Below are positions 1 to 7,834 of a stretch of 14,922 bases of DNA, piece by piece. The position numbers were made by a program, and so were the translations under genes. Numbering within the stretch: position 1 is the first letter of the stretch; every line of letters begins with the position of its first letter. The notes below the pieces were generated by a model that saw only the letters and a list, made by a program, of their open reading frames with translations, had not been told where the DNA came from and ran no database searches. Source of the stretch: an uncultured Bacteriovorax sp. GTDB taxonomy: Bacteria > Bdellovibrionota > Bacteriovoracia > Bacteriovoracales > Bacteriovoracaceae. The stretch is taken from the NCBI GenBank assembly GCA_943914745.1, contig CALUDF010000033.1, forward strand, positions 1 through 14,922, written 5' to 3'.

Positions 1-618
1 GTACATCGCTCCAGAAAGGTAGAATTTCTTAATGATTTTTAAAAGGTCATTGAGTTGGTCTAGGTATCTTAGAGAAAGCTCTAAGTCTTTTCTGTAAAAA
101 GCGTTTGTCGCTAGAGAAAGAAGACATTTTGAAAGAAGTTCCGGCTCGTTTTCTTCGTTTGATTTTTTGTAAGCTAATTCAAAGTTCGTCTTAGCTTCTT
201 CGAAGTTACCGCTATAGTTTTTAACGACCCCTAAATTGTAGAAAAATTCAGATGTTAGAGTCGGAAGAGCACGCGATAGAGCGTCCATTAGCTTCTCACT
301 CTCTCCGATGTATTTTTGAGCTTTAGCGTCTTCTAATTTTTCTGACGCTAGACGGATCAAAAACCCGTAAGTCTTAAGAACTGAGAATCCATCTTTAATA
401 GGATCGGCAAATGTAAGGGCCTTAACAAAAGACTCTTCGGCCCCCACTAAATCGGCCTTGTCATAATAGACTTTTCCAAGTTGATAATACGACCTTGCTA
501 CTTCGGTCTTGGTCACGATTCCCTCTAGTTTAACCTCTTCTTCCAAAAGGCCAATGTAAGGCGTGATTTCATTAGGATTTGATCCAATAGATAAACCTAA
601 ATCTTGACTTGTAACCAT
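1..618 (-). CDS. TPR-repeat protein, partial (C-terminus beyond left edge)
   Basis: An open frame of 206 codons runs from an ATG at 618 down to base 1 with no stop, so the gene continues outside the window. The protein begins MVTSQDLGLSIGSNP. It contains helical repeats of TPR type: about residues 42-68 (YYQLGKVYY, then AEESFVKAL), 124-152 (FFYNLGVVKN, then EEAKTNFELAY) and 160-193. TPR repeats bind other proteins; no catalytic or DNA-binding domain is visible in this part. The start is supported by a GGAG at 626-629 (read on the minus strand), 7 bases from the ATG. It is transcribed divergently from thrS. The missing C-terminal half could hold an effector domain, so the full function cannot be told. 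No signal peptide is seen, so it is probably cytoplasmic. Confidence 0.85.
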   Translation of the reverse strand, partial: MVTSQDLGLSIGSNPNEITPYIGLLEEEVKLEGIVTKTEVARSYYQLGKVYYDKADLVGAEESFVKALTFADPIKDGFSVLKTYGFLIRLASEKLEDAKAQKYIGESEKLMDALSRALPTLTSEFFYNLGVVKNYSGNFEEAKTNFELAYKKSNEENEPELLSKCLLSLATNAFYRKDLELSLRYLDQLNDLLKIIKKFYLSGAMY

Positions 619-674
619 GGCGTATCTCCATAATAGTGAGCGGGTTTTTTGTCCCTCATAGCTTTCGCCCAAAG

Positions 675-703
675 GTCATATCACGCGATTCTTACAGCGT
701 CAA
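675..703 (-). promoter_or_regulatory. Candidate sigma-70 promoter for the TPR gene
   Basis: On the minus strand, TTGACG (698-703) and TATGAC (675-680) are separated by 17 bases. The predicted start of transcription is near 668, about 50 bases before the ATG. One TGTAAGAA box lies inside the spacer, a position where a bound repressor would block the promoter. The call is from sequence match only. Confidence 0.45.
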
Positions 704-737
704 AAGCCCATTGTAAGATTTTTTCGAATGTAAGATT
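689..737. repeat. Three TGTAAGA-type boxes in the divergent promoter region
   Basis: TGTAAGATT occurs twice on the plus strand at 712-720 and 729-737 (start-to-start 17 bases). A related TGTAAGAAT is on the minus strand at about 688-696. All three sit between the TPR gene and thrS promoters, so they could be regulator-binding sites. Their role is inferred and chance similarity is possible. Confidence 0.3.
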
Positions 738-744
738 CAAGTCG

Positions 745-773
745 TTGATTTGGCGATGATACGACGGTAGAAT
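745..773 (+). promoter_or_regulatory. Candidate sigma-70 promoter for thrS operon
   Basis: TTGATT (745-750) and TAGAAT (768-773) are separated by exactly 17 bases. Transcription would start near 780, giving a leader of about 40 bases. The leader ends in a weak AU-only hairpin (790-795 pairing with 800-805) followed by GGAG at 807-810, 9 bases from the thrS ATG. The leader is too short for a T-box or a tRNA-mimic operator. Confidence 0.55.
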
Positions 774-819
774 AGCTATGTAAAAAGTAAATAAATCCCT
801 TTATTCGGAGTTCTCTCAA

Positions 820-2568
820 ATGGCCAAATACGACCTTGACACCATCCGTCACTCAACTGCTCACTTAATGGCCCACGCCGTCTCCCGCATTTATAAGACC
901 CACAACCCACAATTTGGTATCGGTCCCGTCATCGAAAATGGCTTTTATTACGACATCGATCTAGACGTTAAAATTCACGATGAAGACCTGGCCAAGATTG
1001 AAAAAGTCATGCAAGAAATTATCGACGAGAAACTTCCGGTGCAAAGAAAAGTTTTCTCTCGTGATGAATCAGTAGAATTCTGGAAACAAAAAGAGCAGCC
1101 ACTAAAAGTTGAAGTTGTCTCAGGAATTCCTCAAGGTGAGGAGATCTCTTGTTACGAACAAGGTGAATTCATCGACCTTTGCCGTGGACCGCACGTTGAA
1201 AACACCGGTCACCTTCCGAAGTTCTTCAAGCTTCAAAGTGTAGCGGGTGCCTACTGGAAGGGAGACTCAAAAAATAAAATGCTTCAACGTATTTACGCTG
1301 TAAGCTTCACGACTAAAAAACAATTAGAAGACCACTTAACCTTTCTTGAAGAGGCCAAAAAGCGCGACCACAGAAAACTTGGAAAGGAAATGGAGCTCTT
1401 CCACTTTGATTCGATCGCTCCGGCCTCACCTTTTTTCATGCCAAAGGGCACGACCGTCTATAACGAGCTCATCGATTTCATGAGACGCATTTACAAGAAA
1501 TACGACTACGATGAAGTCATCACTCCACAGGTTTTAGATACTGAACTTTGGAAGACTTCAGGTCACTACGCCCACTACAAAGACAACATGTACTTGACTC
1601 ACGCTGATGAAAAAGAATTCGGAATCAAGCCGATGAACTGCCCTTGTCACATGATGATGTTCAAACACTACAAATACTCGTACCGCGACCTACCGATGAG
1701 ATACGCGGACTTTGGCCGCCTTCACCGTTTTGAGGCTGCAGGTGCCGTTGCCGGCCTTACTCGCGTGCGCACATTCTGTCAGGATGACGCCCACATCTTT
1801 ATCGCCCTAAAAGACATCCAGGAAGAAATCATAAAACTCATGGACATGTTTTTTGTCTGCTACGACCACTTCGGATTTAAAGACATTAAAATTGGTCTTT
1901 CAACTCGCCCGGAAGGAAAACTTGGCGATGACAAGACTTGGGATATCGCTGAAGGGGCCTTAAAAGGCGCTCTTGAAAAATCGGGTCAAGCTTTCCATAT
2001 CAACGAAGGAGATGGGGCTTTCTACGGACCAAAGATCGACATTCAAATCTCAGATGCCATCGGAAGATACCACCAGCTGGGAACTATCCAGCTCGACTTC
2101 CAACTTCCAGACCGCTTTGATTTAAATTTCACCAATGACCAAGGTCAGGAAGAGCGCCCAGTGGTTATCCACCGCGCCCTTCTGGGGTCCCTGGAGAGAT
2201 TCTTTGGGGTCTACCTTGAGCACGTTGCTGGGGTTTTCCCTTTCTGGATCGCTCCAGAGCAGGCCATCATCGTTCCTGTTTCAACTGAAAAACATTTGGA
2301 ATTCTCTAAGAACCTCGCAGCGGACCTCAAGCACATGGGCTTTAGAGTGAAGGTCGATGAAAGAAACGAGACGATGGGATACAAAACTCGCCAGATCCAG
2401 CAGTCAAAGACACCTTTCATGCTGGTTATCGGAGACCGCGAAATGGAGAATTCCGCTGTCAGTATCCGCGGCTACGGGGAGCAAGGATCAAAGAACTTAA
2501 CGATTACAGAACTAAAAGAACTCTTCACAAAACTGAATTTGGAGAGAGTTCCTGAAAAACTTAGATAA
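820..2568 (+). CDS. thrS: Threonyl-tRNA synthetase lacking the TGS domain
   Basis: Class II synthetase that charges tRNA-Thr with threonine in the cytoplasm. The editing domain carries H11, H15, C121 and H125, the HxxxH and CxxxH residues that clear mis-charged serine. The catalytic core has motif 1 near PKGTTVYNELIDF, motif 2 (RLHRFEAAGAVAG) and motif 3 (RALLGSLERFFG). The zinc ligands are visible as C274 (NCPCHM), the His of DDAHIF and the His of VVIHRALLGS. The anticodon-binding domain fills the last 110 residues or so (DERNETMGYKTRQIQ, FMLVIGDRE). At 582 residues it is about 60 shorter than the 642-residue E. coli enzyme. The editing and zinc residues are offset by 60-62 from the E. coli numbering, so the N-terminal TGS domain is simply absent. 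An in-frame TAA at 781-783 with no later start rules out a missed extension. It heads the downstream gene string. Confidence 0.97.
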   Translation: MAKYDLDTIRHSTAHLMAHAVSRIYKTHNPQFGIGPVIENGFYYDIDLDVKIHDEDLAKIEKVMQEIIDEKLPVQRKVFSRDESVEFWKQKEQPLKVEVVSGIPQGEEISCYEQGEFIDLCRGPHVENTGHLPKFFKLQSVAGAYWKGDSKNKMLQRIYAVSFTTKKQLEDHLTFLEEAKKRDHRKLGKEMELFHFDSIAPASPFFMPKGTTVYNELIDFMRRIYKKYDYDEVITPQVLDTELWKTSGHYAHYKDNMYLTHADEKEFGIKPMNCPCHMMMFKHYKYSYRDLPMRYADFGRLHRFEAAGAVAGLTRVRTFCQDDAHIFIALKDIQEEIIKLMDMFFVCYDHFGFKDIKIGLSTRPEGKLGDDKTWDIAEGALKGALEKSGQAFHINEGDGAFYGPKIDIQISDAIGRYHQLGTIQLDFQLPDRFDLNFTNDQGQEERPVVIHRALLGSLERFFGVYLEHVAGVFPFWIAPEQAIIVPVSTEKHLEFSKNLAADLKHMGFRVKVDERNETMGYKTRQIQQSKTPFMLVIGDREMENSAVSIRGYGEQGSKNLTITELKELFTKLNLERVPEKLR

Positions 2569-2580
2569 TTTTAGATAATT
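2561..2580 (+). repeat. Tandem 10-bp duplication across the thrS stop codon
   Basis: TTAGATAATT occurs twice in a row (2561-2570 and 2571-2580), followed by the related TTAGACAA. The first copy contains the thrS stop codon TAA. It looks like a replication-slippage duplication without evident function. Confidence 0.6.
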
Positions 2581-2615
2581 TAGACAAAAAAACGCCTTAA
2601 GGATGGGGTGATATT

Positions 2616-3629
2616 ATGAGTAAAAAAAATGTACTTCTTCTTTTTGGAGGAAGTGGAACTGAACACGAAGTCTCAGTGGTCTCAGCTAAGTACGTCGAAA
2701 AAAATCTGCAAGAGATTGGACTCTACAACGTCATCAAAGTTGAAATCGGACAACCTAAATCAAAAGATAAAAATTTCTATCTCATTAATGCCGACGGCTC
2801 CCGCGGGGAGTCGGTCGAGCTTAATTTTAAGCGCCAATTAGTTGGCCAATCTTATAAAAGCGATATTCACTATGTCGTCCCTTGTATCCACGGACCTCCT
2901 GGAGAGACGGGAGAGATTCAGACTTACCTAGATTTGATCTCACTTCCCTATTTGGGATGTGGCCCTGAGGCAAGCTTGATTGCCTTTAATAAAGTGACGA
3001 GTAAACTTTGGTTTAACGCCCTTGATATCCCCAACACTCCCTTTGAATTCTTAACCAGCATCGAAGACGCGCCAAAGGCCCACAAGCTCTTTGATAAGCA
3101 CGGAAAAGTTTTTGTAAAGGCTGCCTCTCAAGGCTCAAGTGTCGGCTGCTACCAAGTCTTCAAAAAAGACGAGCTAGAAAGCGCACTGAAGAATGCATTT
3201 ACTTTCTCCGAGTATGTTTTGGTTGAGAAAATGGTTGAAGCTCGCGAGCTTGAAATTTCAACTTACGAGTTTGAAGGGAAAATTCACGCCAGTGTGCCGG
3301 GAGAAATCAACTGCCCGAGCAGTTTTTACTCTTACGCTGAAAAATACGACCCCAAATCAAAAACGACGACGGAAGTTGTGGCCCCAGGTCTTTCTCCTGA
3401 AGTCGTGGGCCTTATGCGCGAGTATGCGATTAAGGCCTTTAAGGCCCTGAAGCTTCGCCATCTCTCGCGCATTGATTTCTTCTATACAAAAGATGGGGAA
3501 ATCTTTCTTAACGAGATTAATACTTTTCCAGGAGCGACTCCAATTTCCATGTTCCCAAAGATGATGGAAAATAACGGACACGCCTACATTAAATTCATCG
3601 GTGACATTATAAAAAAAGACATCCTTTAG
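2616..3629 (+). CDS. ddl: D-alanine--D-alanine ligase
   Basis: ATP-grasp ligase joining two D-alanines into the dipeptide that ends the peptidoglycan stem peptide; cytoplasmic. The 337-residue length is normal for the family. Visible family signatures, in order: the N-terminal GGSGTEHEVSVVSA loop; HGPPGETGEIQ in the first substrate domain; KAASQGSSVGC, the ATP-binding glycine/serine loop; EKMVEARELEIS; PGEINCPSSFYSYAEKYD, the flexible loop region; and SRIDFF followed by EIFLNEINTFPGATPISMFP, which holds metal and D-Ala ligands. AAGGA at 2599-2603 and a G-rich stretch precede the ATG. It begins 47 bases after thrS and ends 15 bases before the next gene. Such a ligase usually sits in the mur/fts cluster; here it is between thrS and amino-acid metabolism genes. 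Ligases making other D-Ala depsipeptides are related, but nothing points that way. Confidence 0.93.
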   Translation: MSKKNVLLLFGGSGTEHEVSVVSAKYVEKNLQEIGLYNVIKVEIGQPKSKDKNFYLINADGSRGESVELNFKRQLVGQSYKSDIHYVVPCIHGPPGETGEIQTYLDLISLPYLGCGPEASLIAFNKVTSKLWFNALDIPNTPFEFLTSIEDAPKAHKLFDKHGKVFVKAASQGSSVGCYQVFKKDELESALKNAFTFSEYVLVEKMVEARELEISTYEFEGKIHASVPGEINCPSSFYSYAEKYDPKSKTTTEVVAPGLSPEVVGLMREYAIKAFKALKLRHLSRIDFFYTKDGEIFLNEINTFPGATPISMFPKMMENNGHAYIKFIGDIIKKDIL

Positions 3630-3644
3630 GAAAGTGAGAGCGAT

Positions 3645-6600
3645 ATGAAATTACCTATCATCAACAGTAAAGATGCTGAATTTGGAAATGAGATCTTAAA
3701 AAAATACTACGCGGACAACATGATCCCGGCGGAGAAAAAAACTTACCTGACCAGGCTTAAGAGCTCCCTTGGCCCTTACATGGGAATTGAATCAAGTGAT
3801 GGGAGCACCCATTACCTTTTGGATGCAGCCTCTCAGATTGCGACTCTAGGCCACGGCTTTAACCCTTCAGTCTTTTTTGGAACGACTCAGTTCTTAGAAA
3901 GCTGGATAAACGACGCCACAACAAAAGAGTTTAAGGACGCAAAACTCTCCTACACCAAGTTCTTCAATAGAAAACTTGGCTGGAAAAAAACTCACATGAC
4001 CATCACCCACTCAGGGGCAGAGGCCAATGAAGTGGCCCTGGGCTACTCTTACCTTTCGCGCACGAACCCTGAGGCCAATAAGGTCTTGGCCTTTGAAGGC
4101 TCGTTTCACGGGCGCATGATGGTGACTCTCGCTGCGACTTGGAACAAAAGTAAACGCGAGCCCTTTGAATGGAAAAACTATCTCGCCGAGTATGTAAAAT
4201 ACCCGGAGCTTGAAGACTCTAAAATCAATGTGCGCTTTCCAGAGTTATGGAGAGAGACGTGGAATGAAGCTGCTTTAAAAGACTTCATGGTGCCGAGCAT
4301 GTGGCACTCAGACCCAATGGTCAAAAAAGAAATCGAGACACTTTTAAAAGTAAGAGAGCAGCTTCTTTCTAAAAAAATCTTTGCGATCTTAGTTGAGCCT
4401 ATGCAGTGTGAAGGTGGAGATTGCTACTCTTCTGATAGATTCCACACCGCCCTTTTACTCATGGCCAAAACTTTCAAGGTCCCGGTCATCCACGATGAAG
4501 TCCAGACAGGTTTTCACTTAGGCCGTGAGTTCTTCTGGCACAGACAATTAAACCTCAAAGGGCTAAACGGCGAGCAAATCAACCCTGATTACGTCGTCTG
4601 TGCAAAAAAGGCCCAAGTGGGAATCGTTCTTTCTCATAAAGAAACTAAAAATATTTTTAAAGGTGAAGAGTTTTCTGTCGCCTCTCTTTTAAGAGGGTAC
4701 GCTCACGCCATTAGCTTAGATCAATGCCAGCAGCGCATCCTAGACCTCGAAAGACAAGTCACTCCAAGGCTTCAGGCCCTCTTAAAAAAGCACTCTCAAT
4801 TCATCAAAAGGCCAAGAATCAACGGACTCGCTTTTGCTTTTGATGTCCCTGATTCGGCCAGCATGAATAAGTTTGTCGACCTGCGCTTTAAGCACGGCTT
4901 ACTCTACTATCCGGCCGGAGCGCAAACTCTGCGCTTTAGGCTCTCAACAGCTTTTGGCCCAAAAGATTTGGACTTCTTATTTGATCGCCTCGATGCTATT
5001 TGCCGCGAACTTTTCTTAAACGAGCACGCCAATCTTCCAACACATGTTGAAACGGATGCCAGTGAAGCCACTGAGAATTATGAATGGCATGAGCTTCTCA
5101 TCCAGACCAAACTCGCACGTGCTCTCAATCAAAAACTCGACATCAAAGCCGTCTTTGACAGAGTGAACGCTCTTTTATCTAAAAGTGTTGAGGCCGCTCA
5201 AGTTGAGCTCATTGAAATTAACGCCACTAATTTCCTAAGCTATCGCCAGGATATTATAAACATGCAGCGCTCTGTGTATGAGCCTGCACGCCAGACGGAC
5301 ATTGAAAAATTCGAGCACACCGTTCTCGATAAGAGCTCGCTGTGCCTGGGTCTTTTAAATAAGAAGAAAAAACTCATGGGGATCGCTTTTGCGGGCCCTC
5401 TTCATCTCTACCCTCTTGAGCGCGGGGTGCGCGTGGACCCGAACTTCCACGACCAAGACTGCCTTTACATGCTGGATCTGACGATTGATCCAAGCTTGCA
5501 GAAATCTGGTCTGGGAAGGGCGCTGAAGTATGCCCTTTCTGCTATGGCCATCGTCAAAGGAATCAAGCGCATTCAGGGAAGAAACCGCGACCGCTTGGCA
5601 GGCAGCATGCTCAACATCAACCTCTCTCTCGGGGCCGTTGAGCAAAACTACATGAAGGAAGACTATCCGGATTTCGAGCACCACAGGGACGTCTTTTATT
5701 ACACGACAAAAGTTGATTGGAAAAAACCACAGGTTCATTTAAGCCGTGGGGTGAGCATGCCTCTTTCCATCAGAAGCCTGGATAAGGCCTACTTGGATTT
5801 CCAGCTTCCTTATATCGTCAACAAAGTTTGCCTTTCAAACTTCGTCTCTGAAGCCTTCTTAAAAGGAGTGAGAGATTTCTTATCTGTTCTTCCACAGGAC
5901 TTGCGCCACGGATACACAACGTCCGGCCAATCGGAGTGTGTGGATAAAGTGGCCAAAGCGATTTGGGTGAAATCAGACGCAAAGATTAAAGAAAAAAACG
6001 TCAATAAGATGCTGACGTTTAAAAACCACTTCTTTGGTAACGGCTCAATGCTCGCGAGGTCCCTGAGTCTTGAAAATGACCCTTATTTCAAGGTCACTCA
6101 CCTACCAAACCCGAATGACAATGATTACAAAGAAGTCTTAAAGTCGGTGGAAAAGGAATTTGCCACTGGTGAGTACCTTGCCACATGGATTGAGCCAGTC
6201 TTACAAAAGACGATGGAGAAAGTTCCTTATGAGTTCCTGCGTGGAATCAGGGAGCTTGCGACGAAATACCATGTCGCTCTCATTTACAACGAGACAGCTT
6301 CACAATTTTTCAGGTACTCACAGAAACAATTCATGGCCTCATGCTTTAGTGAGATCTCTCCTGATGCCGGAATGATTTACTTCTCAGGACAGTCTGGGAT
6401 TGCCTACACATCAACGAAGTACTTCCTAGAGCAACCTCTCATGATGATCAGCACGTGGGATGGAGATGAATTCCATTTCTTAAGTTACTACCATGCCTTT
6501 AAAAACGTCATGGCAAACTTAGATGACTATAAGGAGACGGCTAAAAACTTCCACGATAAAATCGTCGATAAGCTCTCTCGCTATGAAATTGACGCCATTA

Positions 6601-6737
6601 AAATCGACAACGGCTTTGGGTACTTCAAAGGGACAATCCCAGGCTCTATGAGTAAAATGTTCGTGCACAATAAAGTATGTGGCCACTACCTGATCTGCCC
6701 AAGCTTTGATGCGATGAAGGAGTTTTTAGAATCATGA
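3645..6737 (+). CDS. Fusion: lysine 6-aminotransferase-like / GNAT / degenerate aminotransferase
   Basis: A 1030-residue three-part protein. Residues 1 to about 440 form a class III PLP aminotransferase: HSGAEAN (122-128), EGSFHGR (151-157), VEPMQCEGGD (250-259), HDEVQTG (283-289), the predicted Schiff-base lysine K321 in CAKKAQVG, and YPAGAQTLRFR near the end. The EGGD and KKxQV signatures and the C-terminal part resemble L-lysine 6-aminotransferase (LAT), which makes 2-aminoadipate semialdehyde. After a helical linker, residues about 515-690 form a GNAT acetyltransferase with the acetyl-CoA motif LDLTIDPSLQKSGLGR (610-625). Residues about 720-1030 resemble the aminotransferase fold again but have lost its chemistry: N882 replaces D284, F913 aligns with K321, K855 with E256 and S763 with E126. 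An AGGAAAGTGAGAG stretch precedes the ATG. The stop overlaps the next start (ATGA). The substrate is not determined by sequence. Confidence 0.88.
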   Translation: MKLPIINSKDAEFGNEILKKYYADNMIPAEKKTYLTRLKSSLGPYMGIESSDGSTHYLLDAASQIATLGHGFNPSVFFGTTQFLESWINDATTKEFKDAKLSYTKFFNRKLGWKKTHMTITHSGAEANEVALGYSYLSRTNPEANKVLAFEGSFHGRMMVTLAATWNKSKREPFEWKNYLAEYVKYPELEDSKINVRFPELWRETWNEAALKDFMVPSMWHSDPMVKKEIETLLKVREQLLSKKIFAILVEPMQCEGGDCYSSDRFHTALLLMAKTFKVPVIHDEVQTGFHLGREFFWHRQLNLKGLNGEQINPDYVVCAKKAQVGIVLSHKETKNIFKGEEFSVASLLRGYAHAISLDQCQQRILDLERQVTPRLQALLKKHSQFIKRPRINGLAFAFDVPDSASMNKFVDLRFKHGLLYYPAGAQTLRFRLSTAFGPKDLDFLFDRLDAICRELFLNEHANLPTHVETDASEATENYEWHELLIQTKLARALNQKLDIKAVFDRVNALLSKSVEAAQVELIEINATNFLSYRQDIINMQRSVYEPARQTDIEKFEHTVLDKSSLCLGLLNKKKKLMGIAFAGPLHLYPLERGVRVDPNFHDQDCLYMLDLTIDPSLQKSGLGRALKYALSAMAIVKGIKRIQGRNRDRLAGSMLNINLSLGAVEQNYMKEDYPDFEHHRDVFYYTTKVDWKKPQVHLSRGVSMPLSIRSLDKAYLDFQLPYIVNKVCLSNFVSEAFLKGVRDFLSVLPQDLRHGYTTSGQSECVDKVAKAIWVKSDAKIKEKNVNKMLTFKNHFFGNGSMLARSLSLENDPYFKVTHLPNPNDNDYKEVLKSVEKEFATGEYLATWIEPVLQKTMEKVPYEFLRGIRELATKYHVALIYNETASQFFRYSQKQFMASCFSEISPDAGMIYFSGQSGIAYTSTKYFLEQPLMMISTWDGDEFHFLSYYHAFKNVMANLDDYKETAKNFHDKIVDKLSRYEIDAIKIDNGFGYFKGTIPGSMSKMFVHNKVCGHYLICPSFDAMKEFLES

Positions 6738-7831
6738 GTACAAATTGCATGTTTCCCTACATTAAATATGAAACCGGAAAGACCAACTATGAATGGGGTC
6801 TTGCCCACGGAGAAGAATTCCGCGTGGCCATCGTAGAGCTGACAGAGATCAGAAGAAACCTGATGCTGGCAAAAAATCCAAAGCTCGCTAAAAAGTTAGA
6901 TGAGCTGGCAATGGAACAATTTCATCACTCAAAGAAGTTTGCTCCCAATATCGCAAGTGAGATTGAAGGGATTGCTAAAGGTTCGGGGCTCACTCTTTCT
7001 GACCTGGTGGTACTAAACAACTACACCGACTTCAGAGACATCATTCTTCCGGAAGAAGGATGCTCCACTGTGCACATCCAAACTCCCGATGAAATTCTCT
7101 CGGGACAAACTTGGGATATGCACCGATCGGCCAAGAACTACATGTCGCTGATTCACGTTCCGGCCAATGACAATCACACCGCTCAACTCGTTTTAACACT
7201 GGTTGGATGCGTTGGTCTTATGGGTGTCACAACCGACAATACGCTTATTGGTGTCAACAACATTAATACGAACAATGCTAAAACAGGTCTAATCTGGCCT
7301 TTATTAGTAAGAAAAGTTCTAGAGCAAAAAAGCCTGGGCCAAATGAGAGACACTCTCATGGGCGCTCCTGTCACCTCTGGACACAATTATTTAATCTCTT
7401 CACCTGAAGGTGGCGAGCATTTAGAAATCACTCCGACCGTGGCAGAAAAAGTTTCCGGACTTCAGGCCGGACAAGTGGGAAGTGTCTTTCATACAAACCA
7501 CTGTATGGGCTACCATATTGAAAAACTTGAAGACAAATCCTCTATGAGCTCAACGACTCACAACCGCTGGTCTCTGCTTTCAAAAAAGACGTATAAGGTG
7601 ACTGATCTTGAAGACTTTAAAAATCTTCTTTCAGATCACGATGAATTCCCTAAATCAATCTGCTCGCACTTTGAAAATGGCGCTCAAGACCCATCATTCA
7701 CATGTGGCGGTGGAGCTTCTGATCTAAAACGCGGTCACCACATCTTCTGGAGAGGATGTCCGGCCCACGACAGCGACTACCGCGAGTATGAATTCTTTAA
7801 CGATGGACACGACTTTAAAAAAGTGAAGTAA
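6734..7831 (+). CDS. C45-type (AAT family) autoprocessing acyltransferase/amidohydrolase
   Basis: Resembles the family of acyl-CoA:6-aminopenicillanic acid acyltransferase (peptidase family C45, Ntn-hydrolase fold). Members cut themselves before a cysteine, which becomes the catalytic N-terminus, and then transfer or remove acyl groups on amines. The predicted cleavage is G109/C110 in EEGCSTV, close to Gly102/Cys103 of the fungal enzyme. Other family features visible are GQTWDMH (124-130), VGLMGVTTDNTLIGVNN, a SGHNYLI strand, FHTNH (252-256) and the STTHNRW segment. Residues 1-109 would be the propeptide/alpha chain. There is no signal peptide, so it is probably cytoplasmic. The ATG overlaps the stop of the preceding fusion gene, implying coupled translation and a shared pathway. 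The natural substrate is unknown. An N-acyl amino acid or N-acyl amine made or cleaved next to the aminotransferases is a reasonable guess. Confidence 0.85.
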   Translation: MSTNCMFPYIKYETGKTNYEWGLAHGEEFRVAIVELTEIRRNLMLAKNPKLAKKLDELAMEQFHHSKKFAPNIASEIEGIAKGSGLTLSDLVVLNNYTDFRDIILPEEGCSTVHIQTPDEILSGQTWDMHRSAKNYMSLIHVPANDNHTAQLVLTLVGCVGLMGVTTDNTLIGVNNINTNNAKTGLIWPLLVRKVLEQKSLGQMRDTLMGAPVTSGHNYLISSPEGGEHLEITPTVAEKVSGLQAGQVGSVFHTNHCMGYHIEKLEDKSSMSSTTHNRWSLLSKKTYKVTDLEDFKNLLSDHDEFPKSICSHFENGAQDPSFTCGGGASDLKRGHHIFWRGCPAHDSDYREYEFFNDGHDFKKVK

Positions 7832-7834
7832 TAC

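Noticed and set aside
2561..2590. TTAGATAATT tandem repeat as a promoter or operator for ddl
   Set aside because: No suitably spaced -35/-10 pair was found; ddl is better explained as part of the thrS transcript.
5355..5738. Minus-strand frame of 127 codons inside the fusion gene
   Set aside because: It lies wholly opposite the conserved GNAT motif region, has no ribosome site, and its translation resembles no family; it is an antisense shadow.
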